Below are positions 16,645-24,343 of a stretch of DNA of 34,090 nt, piece by piece. The stretch spans positions 1-34,090 of the forward strand of contig CAIMWS010000339.1 in assembly GCA_903845125.1 (NCBI GenBank). Direction: 5' to 3'. A program made the translations under genes and the position numbers. The stretch's first letter is position 1. Each line of letters begins with the position of its first letter. The DNA comes from an uncultured Verrucomicrobiota bacterium. GTDB lineage: Bacteria > Verrucomicrobiota > Verrucomicrobiia > Limisphaerales > UBA1319. The notes beneath the pieces were generated by a model. That model saw nothing but the letters and a program-made list of their open reading frames with translations, ran no database searches and was not told the DNA's origin.

Positions 16645-18083
16645 TTGACAGGAAAAAATTGGCTGGCCGCCGCCGTCCAGGCATCCCGCAGAACTCCCGG
16701 GGTCCACAGCCCCAGCCACAACGAGCAGCCGAGCAGCGCGAGCGGCGGCAGCACGAGGCCCATGGTCTCCGGGAAATGGTGGCCCGCCGTCCGCGCCGTG
16801 CGGCGCGGCCGTCCATCCACGATGGCGAAAACCAGCCGGGTGAGCCCGAAAAAGGCGAAGAGCAGGCAGGTGAGAAACATCGTCGCCGCCGCCCCGTGGC
16901 CGGTCTCAAAGGCGGCGCGCACCACGCGCAGTTCGCTGAAGAACGGGCCGAAAGGCGGGCAGGCCGTGACGGCGAACATGCCGGTGACAAAGATGGCCGC
17001 CGAGCGGGGGGTCAGCAGCGCCATTCCGCACACCTCGTCGGTCGTGCGCCCGCCCGCCGCGCGGCGAAGGTTGCCCGCGCTCATGAACAGCGCGCCCTTG
17101 GTCAGGCTGTTGGCCCACACATGGAACATTGCCGCCCAGAAGCCGGCGGCCCCCAGCGCGGCGCCGATGGTCAGGATGCCCATGTGCTCCACGCTCGAAT
17201 AGGCCAGCATGCGCTTGAAATCCCGCGTCCCCAGGAGCATCAGCGCCGCCACCAGCATCGAGAACAGGCCGAGGGCCAGCAGGGTGCGGTCGGCCATGGC
17301 GGCCTCGCCGGCGGCGCTCACCACGGCCCGCACGCGCAGGATGGCGGTGAAGGCCACCGTGGTGACTCCCCCCGCCAGGATGGCGCCCACGATCCCGGGC
17401 GCCTCGCCGTAGGCATCCGGCTTCCAGGTGTGCATGGGCGCCAGGCCCATCTTCGTTCCGTAGCCCACCAGGAGCAGCACCCACGCGGCGAGCACCCAGG
17501 GCCGTGACAGCCCCCGGCCCTGCGCGATCAGCGCGGTGAACGTCAGATCCCCCACGCCGCCGCCGTGCAGAGAGGCGTACCCCAGGCAAAACGACCCGAG
17601 CAGCGACAGCGCGATGCCGGTGCCGCCGATCAGGAGGTATTTCCAGGTGGCTTCGAAGGCGCGCGGGGTGCCGTTGAAGTGCAGCAGCGGCACGGCGGCC
17701 AGCGTGACCGCCTCGGTGGCGATCCACAGCAGGCCCAGGTGGCGCGCCTGGTGCCCCGCGCTCAGCAGGCCGAGCACCGCCAGCAGGGCGGTGACAAAAA
17801 CGCGGTTGGACCGCTCGCCGCGCACCCGCAGGTAGGAGACGCCGTAAAGGGCGCAGACCAGGAACAGCAGCGATACCGCCGGCAGAACCGCCCGCGTCAG
17901 GGCGTCAAACGCCAGCCACGCCCCGAGCGGGGCGGCCGGCGGGGCGGCCAGCAGCCAGCAGGACAACGCCGCGTGGATGAGTCCCACCAGCGGCAGCAGC
18001 CACGGGCGGGTCCGGTTGCCCGGCCACGCCGCGGCCAGCATCGCCCCCACCAGCGGCACGATGATCAACGATAGTTCTTTCAT
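16641..18083 (-). CDS. Ehr module B HyfF-like membrane subunit
   Basis: This is a 480-residue antiporter-like membrane protein (NuoN/HyfF type). Family motifs include TKMGLAPMHTW (210-220) and LAYSSVEHMGIL. The helix-5 glutamate E124 and helix-7 lysine K211 are both present, so this copy appears competent for proton translocation, in contrast to the module A paralogue. The stop and start codons of the neighbouring genes overlap as ATGA on both sides (HyfE-like upstream, large subunit downstream), suggesting translational coupling. Confidence 0.9.
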   Translation of the reverse strand: MKELSLIIVPLVGAMLAAAWPGNRTRPWLLPLVGLIHAALSCWLLAAPPAAPLGAWLAFDALTRAVLPAVSLLFLVCALYGVSYLRVRGERSNRVFVTALLAVLGLLSAGHQARHLGLLWIATEAVTLAAVPLLHFNGTPRAFEATWKYLLIGGTGIALSLLGSFCLGYASLHGGGVGDLTFTALIAQGRGLSRPWVLAAWVLLLVGYGTKMGLAPMHTWKPDAYGEAPGIVGAILAGGVTTVAFTAILRVRAVVSAAGEAAMADRTLLALGLFSMLVAALMLLGTRDFKRMLAYSSVEHMGILTIGAALGAAGFWAAMFHVWANSLTKGALFMSAGNLRRAAGGRTTDEVCGMALLTPRSAAIFVTGMFAVTACPPFGPFFSELRVVRAAFETGHGAAATMFLTCLLFAFFGLTRLVFAIVDGRPRRTARTAGHHFPETMGLVLPPLALLGCSLWLGLWTPGVLRDAWTAAASQFFPVK

Positions 18084-18721
18084 TCCCTGAGTGCAGTTAG
18101 TTTACGGGTGTCCAGCGAATCGAACGCGCGCTGGATCCGGTCCACGATGATGCCGATGATGAACACGCCCACGGTCACGTCGAGCAGGATGCCCGATTCG
18201 ACCAGCAGCGGGGTCGAATGGATCAGCAGCAGCCCGAACAGGTAGATCCCGTTCTCCAGGATCAGGTAGCCGCAGACCTGCGAGATGGCCTTGGCGCGGC
18301 CGATCAGCAGCACGAAGCCGGTGAGCACGGAGGCCAGCGAGCCCGGCACCAGCAGCGATCCACTGTGCTCCGGCAGCAGCGGCAGCGTCCGCGCCACGGC
18401 CACGGCGGCGATCGTGCCGCCCGCCCCCAGCAGGAGCGACGGCACAAAGCCGATGAACGGCTCCACCTCGCGGTCGATGTGCGCCGTGCGCATCGCCCGG
18501 CGCAGCAGGTGCGGTATGACCAGGCCTTTCCCGGCCACGGTCGCCACGGCGACCAGCAGCACCCGCCAGTCGGGGGGCTCCACAATCAACAGCGGCATCA
18601 GGCCCAGCACCACGCCCTGCGCGGACATGGCGAGGATGAGTGTCGGCAGCCGGCTGCTGCCGAGCGCCAGCAGGTTCAGCCCCATGGCGATGCCGATCAA
18701 AAGGTTCGTGGTCTCATTCAT
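18080..18721 (-). CDS. Ehr module B HyfE-like membrane subunit
   Basis: This is a 213-residue protein with about seven hydrophobic segments. ISQVCGYLILENGIYLFG and VESGILLDVTVGVFIIGI are the HyfE signature, carrying the buried glutamates and aspartate conserved in this NuoK-related family. ATG 18721 immediately follows the TAA of the HyfC-like gene. The C-terminal tail is short and charged. It probably packs between the HyfC- and HyfF-like subunits in the membrane arm. Confidence 0.88.
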   Translation of the reverse strand: MNETTNLLIGIAMGLNLLALGSSRLPTLILAMSAQGVVLGLMPLLIVEPPDWRVLLVAVATVAGKGLVIPHLLRRAMRTAHIDREVEPFIGFVPSLLLGAGGTIAAVAVARTLPLLPEHSGSLLVPGSLASVLTGFVLLIGRAKAISQVCGYLILENGIYLFGLLLIHSTPLLVESGILLDVTVGVFIIGIIVDRIQRAFDSLDTRKLTALRE

Positions 18722-19627
18722 TTATGCGCCCCCTTTCCAGGCCATCAGCAACGCGAACAGGCAGAGCAAAAACGCGGTGGTCAGCAGCAGCGGCACGCGC
18801 CGGAAGGCCAGCCGCGCCAGCAGCGACTCCACCAGCCCGGCCCCCACCGTGACCGCGAGGACGCCCCCGGCCAGGGCCGCGGCCGCCACCCCCGGCGCCA
18901 GCTTGCCGACCGGCAGCACCGCCTCGGTGAGCAGCAGCGCAAACAGCAGGAGCTTGACGGAGGCCCCGTGCAGGATCACGGCCAGCGGGGGGCCGCTGTG
19001 ATCCAGCACCATCACCTCGTGGATCATCGTCAGTTCCAGGTGCGTGTTCGGGTCGTCGAACGGCACCCGGCAATTCTCCGCCAGCAGCACCACGAACAGC
19101 CCGGCCGCCAACAGCGCCGCGTCCGCGCCCGCGGCGGGCGCCAGCATGGCGGCCAGGGAGGTGCTCCCCGTCTGGACGCACAGCGCCAGCATGGCCGTGA
19201 TCAAAGCGGCCTCGGCCAGGACGGCGTAGCTGACCTCCCGCGCCACCCCCATGCCCTCGAAGGCCGAACCGGTCTCCATGGCGGCCCAGGCCGTGCCGAA
19301 GCGCGCCAGCGCCAGCAGGTAGATCAGCACCAGCATGTCGCCGCGGAAGCCCGGCGCCCCGCCCGCCGGGCCCAGCGGCAGCAGGAGCGCCGCGCCCATC
19401 ACCGCCACCCACGCCACCGCCGGCCCGAACACAAAACCCGGCGAGGCGAGCGTGCTGAGCACGACGCCCTTGCGCCACAGCCGGGCGAGGTCGTAGTAAA
19501 GCTGCAGGACCGGTGGGCCCCGGCGGCCGGCCACCCAGGCTTTCACCTTATTGATGATGCCCGGCAGCAGCGGCGCGAGCACGAACCACAGCGCGAACCG
19601 GGGCAGGAGATCAAGGATCAAGGTCAT
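18722..19627 (-). CDS. Ehr module B HyfC/HycD-like (NuoH-type) membrane anchor
   Basis: This is a 301-residue membrane protein. PLLPGIINKVKAWVAGRRGPP (19-39), FEGMGVARE (123-131) and AENCRVPFDDPNTHLELTMIHE (183-204) are the conserved HyfC/HycD motifs, with E131, E184 and H196 intact. This subunit links the redox module to the antiporter-like subunits. The frame stays open for another 630 codons upstream but overlaps the antiporter gene; the true start is ATG 19627, which overlaps the preceding stop as ATGA and has GGAGGA just upstream. Confidence 0.9.
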   Translation of the reverse strand: MTLILDLLPRFALWFVLAPLLPGIINKVKAWVAGRRGPPVLQLYYDLARLWRKGVVLSTLASPGFVFGPAVAWVAVMGAALLLPLGPAGGAPGFRGDMLVLIYLLALARFGTAWAAMETGSAFEGMGVAREVSYAVLAEAALITAMLALCVQTGSTSLAAMLAPAAGADAALLAAGLFVVLLAENCRVPFDDPNTHLELTMIHEVMVLDHSGPPLAVILHGASVKLLLFALLLTEAVLPVGKLAPGVAAAALAGGVLAVTVGAGLVESLLARLAFRRVPLLLTTAFLLCLFALLMAWKGGA

Positions 19628-21573
19628 GGCATTCCTCCCAATAAAACCAGCGTTCCCACAGCGAGCAAGCCCGCCACCACATAAAGGATGTAGGCTTGCA
19701 CGCGGCCGTGCTGGAGGCGGCGGGCGGCGCTGGACAGCCGCAGCAGAGCCCTGCCCGCCGGGCCCAGCACCCGTTCCAAAACGGTTTCCGGAACCCGCTC
19801 CATCCAGCTGGCGGCGGCGGGCAGCGGGCCGCGCGGCCGGCGGATCCGGCGCTCCGGGCGCAGCAGCCAGCCAAACCAGCCCGCGGCGATCCCGGCGAAC
19901 GATCCGCTGGTATATTGCATCCGGGCCGAGGGGTGGGCGTAGCCGCAGTCCCAGGTGAGCCCCCGCCGCCAACCGTTCGCCCGGCTTTTCCACCACAGGC
20001 CGGCGGCGGCCGCCACCGCCAGCAGCGCCAGCATCCCCTGCAGCGGGCCGAGGATGGCCAGCGGGGCGGGCGGCTCCCGGCCCGCCCAGGCGGGATTCCA
20101 GGCGCCGGCGGCCCGGGCGATCGCCGGCCAGAACCACACGGGCGCGAGCCCCAGCGCCAGGCACAGGGCCGCGAGCGCCAGCATGGGCCCGCGCATGAGC
20201 GCACCACATTCGTGCGCGTGTTCCGCGGATCGCGTGCGCGCGGCGCCGAGGAAGACGATGGCGGCCGCCTTCGCAAAAGTGGCCAAAGCCAGCGCCCCGG
20301 CCACCGCCAGGACCATGGCCGCGGGGGTGGCGGCCCAGGCGGAAGGCCCCGGCCGGGTGGCGGCGTCGAACAGCCCCAGGCACACCAGCCATTCGCTGAC
20401 AAAGCCGTTCAGGGGCGGCAGCCCGGCGATGGCCACCGCGCCGAGCGCGAAGAGCGAGGCCGTCCACGGCATCGCCCGCCACAGGCCGCCCAGCCGGCTC
20501 ATTTCCCGCGTGCCCGTGGCGTGCAGCACCGAGCCCGCCCCAAAAAACAGCAGGGCTTTGACCGCCCCGTGATTCCACACGTGCAGCAGCGCGCCCGCCA
20601 GCGCGAGCCGGCCCCAGGGGGCATCGCCGTGCGCCGCCCCCAGCATCGCCGCGCCGAGGCCGGTGAGGATGATGCCGACATTTTCCACGGTGCAGTAGGC
20701 GAGCAGCCGCTTGAGGTCGTTTTGGGCCAGGGCGAAGGCGATCCCAAACAGGGCGCTCACCGCCCCCAGGCCGGTCACCACCCACCCCGCGGCCGCCGGC
20801 GCCGGCAGCCAGCCGCTGAACCGGATCAGCCCGTAAACCCCCATCTTGACCGCCACGGCGGACAGGATGGCCGAGACGTGGCTCGGCGCGCCGGCGTGGG
20901 CGGCCGGCAGCCAGATGTGCAGGGGGAACAGACCGGCCTTCACCCCGAAGCCAGCCAGTGCGAGCCAGAACAGGGGCGCGCAATCCAGCCGCCCGCGCAG
21001 CGGGCCGATCTCCCAGCTCCCGGTGCGGGCCGCGAGCGTGGCGAAAAAGGCGAACAGGCAGACGGTCCCGGCGTGGGAGGCCGCCAGGTAGAGCCAGCCA
21101 GCCTTCCGCACCTCGCGCCGCTGGCGGTCCAGGGTGATCAGGAAAAAGGCGCAGACCGTGAACAGCTCCCAGGCGATGAGGAAATGCAGCCCGTTGGCGG
21201 AGACCAGCACCAGGCCCATGCCCAGCACCAGGCCGCACCACCAGGAGCGGCCGCCGGGCGCGGAGGCGGGATAATGCGCCTCCGGCCAATATTCCTGCGC
21301 GTAGATCGCGCCGGTTCCGGCCACCAGGCCCAGGAGCGCCAGGAAAAGCGCGCTCAGGCCGTCCAGGCGGAAGTGCAGCGTTTCGCCGCCCACGGCGAAT
21401 CCGTGCCGCCATTCCCAATCCGGGGCACCACCCAGCACCAGGAGCGCCGCACCCAAAGCCCCGGCGGCGCCGGCCAGCGTCAGCGCCAGCCAGGTCCGCG
21501 CCCGGCGCGGGCCGCATACCACGCCCCCCAGCAGGCAGGCTGCGGAGAACAGCAAGGGAACTCCGGGAGTCAT
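19624..21573 (-). CDS. HyfB/HycC-type antiporter-like subunit B3
   Basis: This is a 649-residue protein with about 14-16 membrane segments, of the HyfB/HycC/NuoL family. Motifs are AWELF (E136), VKAGLFPLHIWLPAAH (K212, H219), the helix-8 lysine in AVKMGVYG (K243) and, near the C-terminus, TWDCGYAHPSARMQYTSGSF, which is diagnostic for HyfB/HycC. All the key channel residues are present. It lies directly upstream of module B with an ATGA overlap and is probably that module's proton pump. GGAGGTGAAAGG precedes ATG 21573. The protein and DNA are very similar to B2 (22327-24273), which lies on the other side of the second EIIA gene. Confidence 0.9.
   Translation of the reverse strand: MTPGVPLLFSAACLLGGVVCGPRRARTWLALTLAGAAGALGAALLVLGGAPDWEWRHGFAVGGETLHFRLDGLSALFLALLGLVAGTGAIYAQEYWPEAHYPASAPGGRSWWCGLVLGMGLVLVSANGLHFLIAWELFTVCAFFLITLDRQRREVRKAGWLYLAASHAGTVCLFAFFATLAARTGSWEIGPLRGRLDCAPLFWLALAGFGVKAGLFPLHIWLPAAHAGAPSHVSAILSAVAVKMGVYGLIRFSGWLPAPAAAGWVVTGLGAVSALFGIAFALAQNDLKRLLAYCTVENVGIILTGLGAAMLGAAHGDAPWGRLALAGALLHVWNHGAVKALLFFGAGSVLHATGTREMSRLGGLWRAMPWTASLFALGAVAIAGLPPLNGFVSEWLVCLGLFDAATRPGPSAWAATPAAMVLAVAGALALATFAKAAAIVFLGAARTRSAEHAHECGALMRGPMLALAALCLALGLAPVWFWPAIARAAGAWNPAWAGREPPAPLAILGPLQGMLALLAVAAAAGLWWKSRANGWRRGLTWDCGYAHPSARMQYTSGSFAGIAAGWFGWLLRPERRIRRPRGPLPAAASWMERVPETVLERVLGPAGRALLRLSSAARRLQHGRVQAYILYVVAGLLAVGTLVLLGGMP
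20399..20523 (-). repeat. Duplicated segment shared by B3 and B2 genes (copy 1)
   Basis: This 125-base stretch aligns without gaps to 23102-23226, with 12 mismatches counted by hand (about 90% identity). It marks a recent or gene-converted duplication of the antiporter-like gene. Confidence 0.75.
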
Positions 21574-22271
21574 CCTTTCACCTCCGGGGGATGTTCGCCG
21601 GCGGGGGCCGGCTCCGCGGCCGCGGCGAATATCTCCGGGTCGCCCGCCCCGCGCCGGACGAGATCCCGCAGCGGCCCGTGGGCCAGCGCCCGGGTGAGCC
21701 GGCCGAGCAAATCCAGGTGGGCGCGGGGGGACGGCGCGATGAAGAAAAACATGCGGGTGACCGGCACTTCATCCGGCGTCGGCCCGGCCTGGGTGAGGGC
21801 GTCGCGGAGGAGCAGCAGCGCCACGGTGCCCGAGTCGCGGCCCAGGGTGATCCGCGCGCTGGGATGTGGCAGGGCAAATCCGCCCCCGATGGCCGCCCAC
21901 GTGATGCCGCCGGGAGCCCGCAGGCGCTGGGTCAGCAGCTGGCGGATCGGCGGCGTGGCGCCCGGCAAGGCGGCGATGACCTTCGCCAGCACCTCCGGCA
22001 CCCCGGCCGCCGGGAGATCCCGCCAGATGCCGCCCGCCCGCAGCAGCGGCTCCAGCTGGCAGCCCGGCGCAAAGGCCGAACTCTCGGGCAGCAGAAAACC
22101 GGCCCGGGTGCCCAGGCCGCGGGCCGCGGCCCATTGGACCACTTGGGCGCGGTCGAAAACGAGCCGGCCACGGTCCAGCGTGTGCGGCATCCCTTCGTTG
22201 CGGATCCAGCCTTCCACGACGCCTTCCGAAACCCCGAACGACTCGGCCACTTGGATGAGATTCAGATACAT
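21570..22271 (-). CDS. HTH (excisionase/MerR-type) - PTS EIIA fusion protein, copy 2
   Basis: This is a 233-residue protein. Residues 1-50 look like a helix-turn-helix of the excisionase/HTH_17 type (AESFGVSEGVVEGWIRNEGMP), though the usual R.....YRF pattern is weaker than in copy 1. Residues about 90-215 resemble a PTS EIIA domain of the mannitol/nitrogen (PtsN) class; IGGGFALPHPSAR places a candidate phospho-histidine at H136. FFFIAPSPRAHLDLLGRLTRAL matches the second EIIA block. No EI, HPr or permease domain is nearby. AGGAG lies seven bases before ATG 22271. Its stop overlaps the start of B3, so it is cotranslated with the membrane subunits. I infer a regulator or allosteric subunit that reads a phosphorylation signal. 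Confidence 0.82.
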   Translation of the reverse strand: MYLNLIQVAESFGVSEGVVEGWIRNEGMPHTLDRGRLVFDRAQVVQWAAARGLGTRAGFLLPESSAFAPGCQLEPLLRAGGIWRDLPAAGVPEVLAKVIAALPGATPPIRQLLTQRLRAPGGITWAAIGGGFALPHPSARITLGRDSGTVALLLLRDALTQAGPTPDEVPVTRMFFFIAPSPRAHLDLLGRLTRALAHGPLRDLVRRGAGDPEIFAAAAEPAPAGEHPPEVKG

Positions 22272-22326
22272 GGTTTGCTCCTTGGCGCGGGCTCCCGCCC
22301 CGCGCCGGTAAAATGGCGTGGCGCAC

Positions 22327-24273
22327 TCATGGGCTGCCTCCCAGGAAGACCAGCGCCGCCAGCGCCGCCACGCCCATCAGTAAATAGAACAAATACGCCT
22401 GCACCCGGCCGTGCTGAAAACGCCGCGCCGCCAGGGCCAGCCGCATCACTGCGCCCCCGGCCGGTTCCACCACGTATTCCAGCACGGTCTCCGGGGTGTG
22501 CTGCCCGCAGCTCACGCGCGCGGGTAAAATCTCCAGCGGGCGAGGCGCGTGCCGCACCGGGCGCAGGATCCATTCAAACCAGCCGGTGATGATGCCGGCA
22601 AAGGACCCGGCGGTGTATTGCATCCGGGCCGTTGGCGCGGCATACCCGCAGTCCCACGTCACGGCCCGGCGGAGACCGTTCCGGCCGGCCTTTCGCCAGA
22701 GCCAGACCGCCGCCGCTCCCGCGAGCAGCGCCAGGGCGGCATGGACGCGGCTGAGCGCCGCCAGGGGCGCCGGCGCCACCACCCCGCCCCAGGCTGGCTG
22801 CCAATCCGCCACCGCCCGGGCCAGGACGGGCCAGAAAAAGACCGGCGCGAGGCCGATGGCCACGCAGCCCGATCCCAGCGCCACCATCGCGGCGCGCTGC
22901 GCCGGGGCGCATTCGTGGGCGTGGCTGGCTGCCGCTGACCGGGGCGCCCCCAGCAGCACCACCCCGCACACCTTCACAAAACAGGCCAGCGCCAGCGCGC
23001 CGGTCAGCCCCAGCAGCACCGCCGCCGGGATGGCCGCCCAGGCGGCCGGACCGTGGGCGAGCGTGGCGTCGAACAGGCCCAGGAAGACCAGCCATTCGCT
23101 CACAAATCCGTTCAGGGGCGGCAGCCCGCTGATGGCCGCCGCGCCGAGCGCGAACAACGAGGCGGTCCACGGCATTGCCCGCCAGAGGCCGCCCAGCCGG
23201 CTCATTTCGCGGGTCCCCGTGGCGTGGACGAGTGCGCCGGCGGCGAAGAACAGCAGCGCCTTGAACAGCCCGTGATTCCACACATGCAGCAGCCCGCCCG
23301 CCAGCGCCAGCTGGCCCCACGCCGCCTGCCCCTGGTCCGCCGCCACCATGGCAAATCCGAGGCCGATGAGGATGATGCCGATGTTCTCCACGCTGTGATA
23401 AGCCAGCAGCCGTTTCAGGTCGTGCTGGCCCAGCGCGAAGGCTACGCCCAGCACCGCGCTGGCCACCCCCAGTGCCGCCACCACCCACCCCGCCGCGGGC
23501 GGCGCCGGCAGCCACCCGCTGAACCGCACCAGCCCGTAAATGCCGATCTTGATGGTTACGCCCGACAGGATGGCCGAGACGTGGCTCGGCGCATTGGCGT
23601 GCGCCGAGGGCAGCCAGACATGCAGCGGAAACATGCCTGCCTTGAGGCCGAAGCCGAACAGCGCCAGCCAGAACAGCGGCGCGAGTTCCGGGCGGTCCCG
23701 CAGGGGGCCCAACTCCCAGCTGCCGGTCCGGGCCGCCAGCAGGCTGAAAAAGGCGAACAGGCAGAGCGCCGCCAGGTGGGAGGCGGCCAGGTAGAGCCAA
23801 CCCGCCGCGCGCACCTCCCGCCCGCGCCGGTCGAGGGTCACCAGGTAATAAGCCGCGAGCGTGAACAGCTCCCAGGCCATGAGGAAATGCAGCCCATTGG
23901 CGGTGAGCAGCACCAAGCCCAGGCAAAGCAGCAGCAGGCTCCACCAAAACCGGCCCGCTCCCGCCGTCCGCGGATGCGCTGCTTCACTCCAATAGCTGCG
24001 GGCATACACCGCTCCCGCGCCTCCCACCAGGCCGAACAAGGCGAGAAAAAACGCGCTCACCGCGTCGAGCCGCAGGTGGATGGCTTCGCCCCCCAACGAG
24101 GCCGCCGGGCGGAATTCCCAGGTTCCGCCCTCGGCGAACACCGTCACCGCCGCCCCCAGCGCACCCGCCGCCCCGGCGCCGAAAGCCGCGAGCCAGCCAT
24201 TGGGCGCGCGGAATCCGGCCAGGAGGCTCAGGAGCATTCCGGCCCCTGCGATGGCGAGCCAAGTTCCAGTCAT
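22327..24273 (-). CDS. HyfB/HycC-type antiporter-like subunit B2
   Basis: This is a 648-residue polytopic membrane protein, near-duplicate of B3. Channel residues are intact: E135 (MAWELF), K211 and H218 (LKAGMFPLHVWLP), K242 (TIKIGIYG) and E393 (NGFVSEWL). The C-terminal TWDCGYAAPTARMQYTAGSF block confirms the HyfB/HycC class. It lies 70 bases after B1 and 55 bases before the second HTH-EIIA gene. Two possibilities are open: it supplies module A, or one complex carries two pumps. The sequence alone does not decide. Confidence 0.9.
   Translation of the reverse strand: MTGTWLAIAGAGMLLSLLAGFRAPNGWLAAFGAGAAGALGAAVTVFAEGGTWEFRPAASLGGEAIHLRLDAVSAFFLALFGLVGGAGAVYARSYWSEAAHPRTAGAGRFWWSLLLLCLGLVLLTANGLHFLMAWELFTLAAYYLVTLDRRGREVRAAGWLYLAASHLAALCLFAFFSLLAARTGSWELGPLRDRPELAPLFWLALFGFGLKAGMFPLHVWLPSAHANAPSHVSAILSGVTIKIGIYGLVRFSGWLPAPPAAGWVVAALGVASAVLGVAFALGQHDLKRLLAYHSVENIGIILIGLGFAMVAADQGQAAWGQLALAGGLLHVWNHGLFKALLFFAAGALVHATGTREMSRLGGLWRAMPWTASLFALGAAAISGLPPLNGFVSEWLVFLGLFDATLAHGPAAWAAIPAAVLLGLTGALALACFVKVCGVVLLGAPRSAAASHAHECAPAQRAAMVALGSGCVAIGLAPVFFWPVLARAVADWQPAWGGVVAPAPLAALSRVHAALALLAGAAAVWLWRKAGRNGLRRAVTWDCGYAAPTARMQYTAGSFAGIITGWFEWILRPVRHAPRPLEILPARVSCGQHTPETVLEYVVEPAGGAVMRLALAARRFQHGRVQAYLFYLLMGVAALAALVFLGGSP
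23102..23226 (-). repeat. Duplicated segment shared by B2 and B3 genes (copy 2)
   Basis: This is the partner of 20399-20523, in the same orientation with an offset of 2,703 bases; 12 of 125 positions differ by hand count. Confidence 0.75.
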
Positions 24274-24343
24274 GGTTCAGCCTCGGCCACTTTCAGCCGG
24301 TCTGGCGCCGCAACCACTTGGGAGCCGATGTGGCAGAGCCGTT

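Noticed and set aside
14366..16990. An 874-residue minus-strand protein ending in the module B small subunit
   Set aside because: The upstream 610 codons are frame-shifted large-subunit and HyfF sequence; the start at ATG 15160 fits gene spacing and homology.
18722..21517. A 931-residue minus-strand protein
   Set aside because: Only the last 301 codons match HyfC; the upstream part is out of frame with the genuine antiporter gene it overlaps. ATG 19627 with GGAGGA is the real start.
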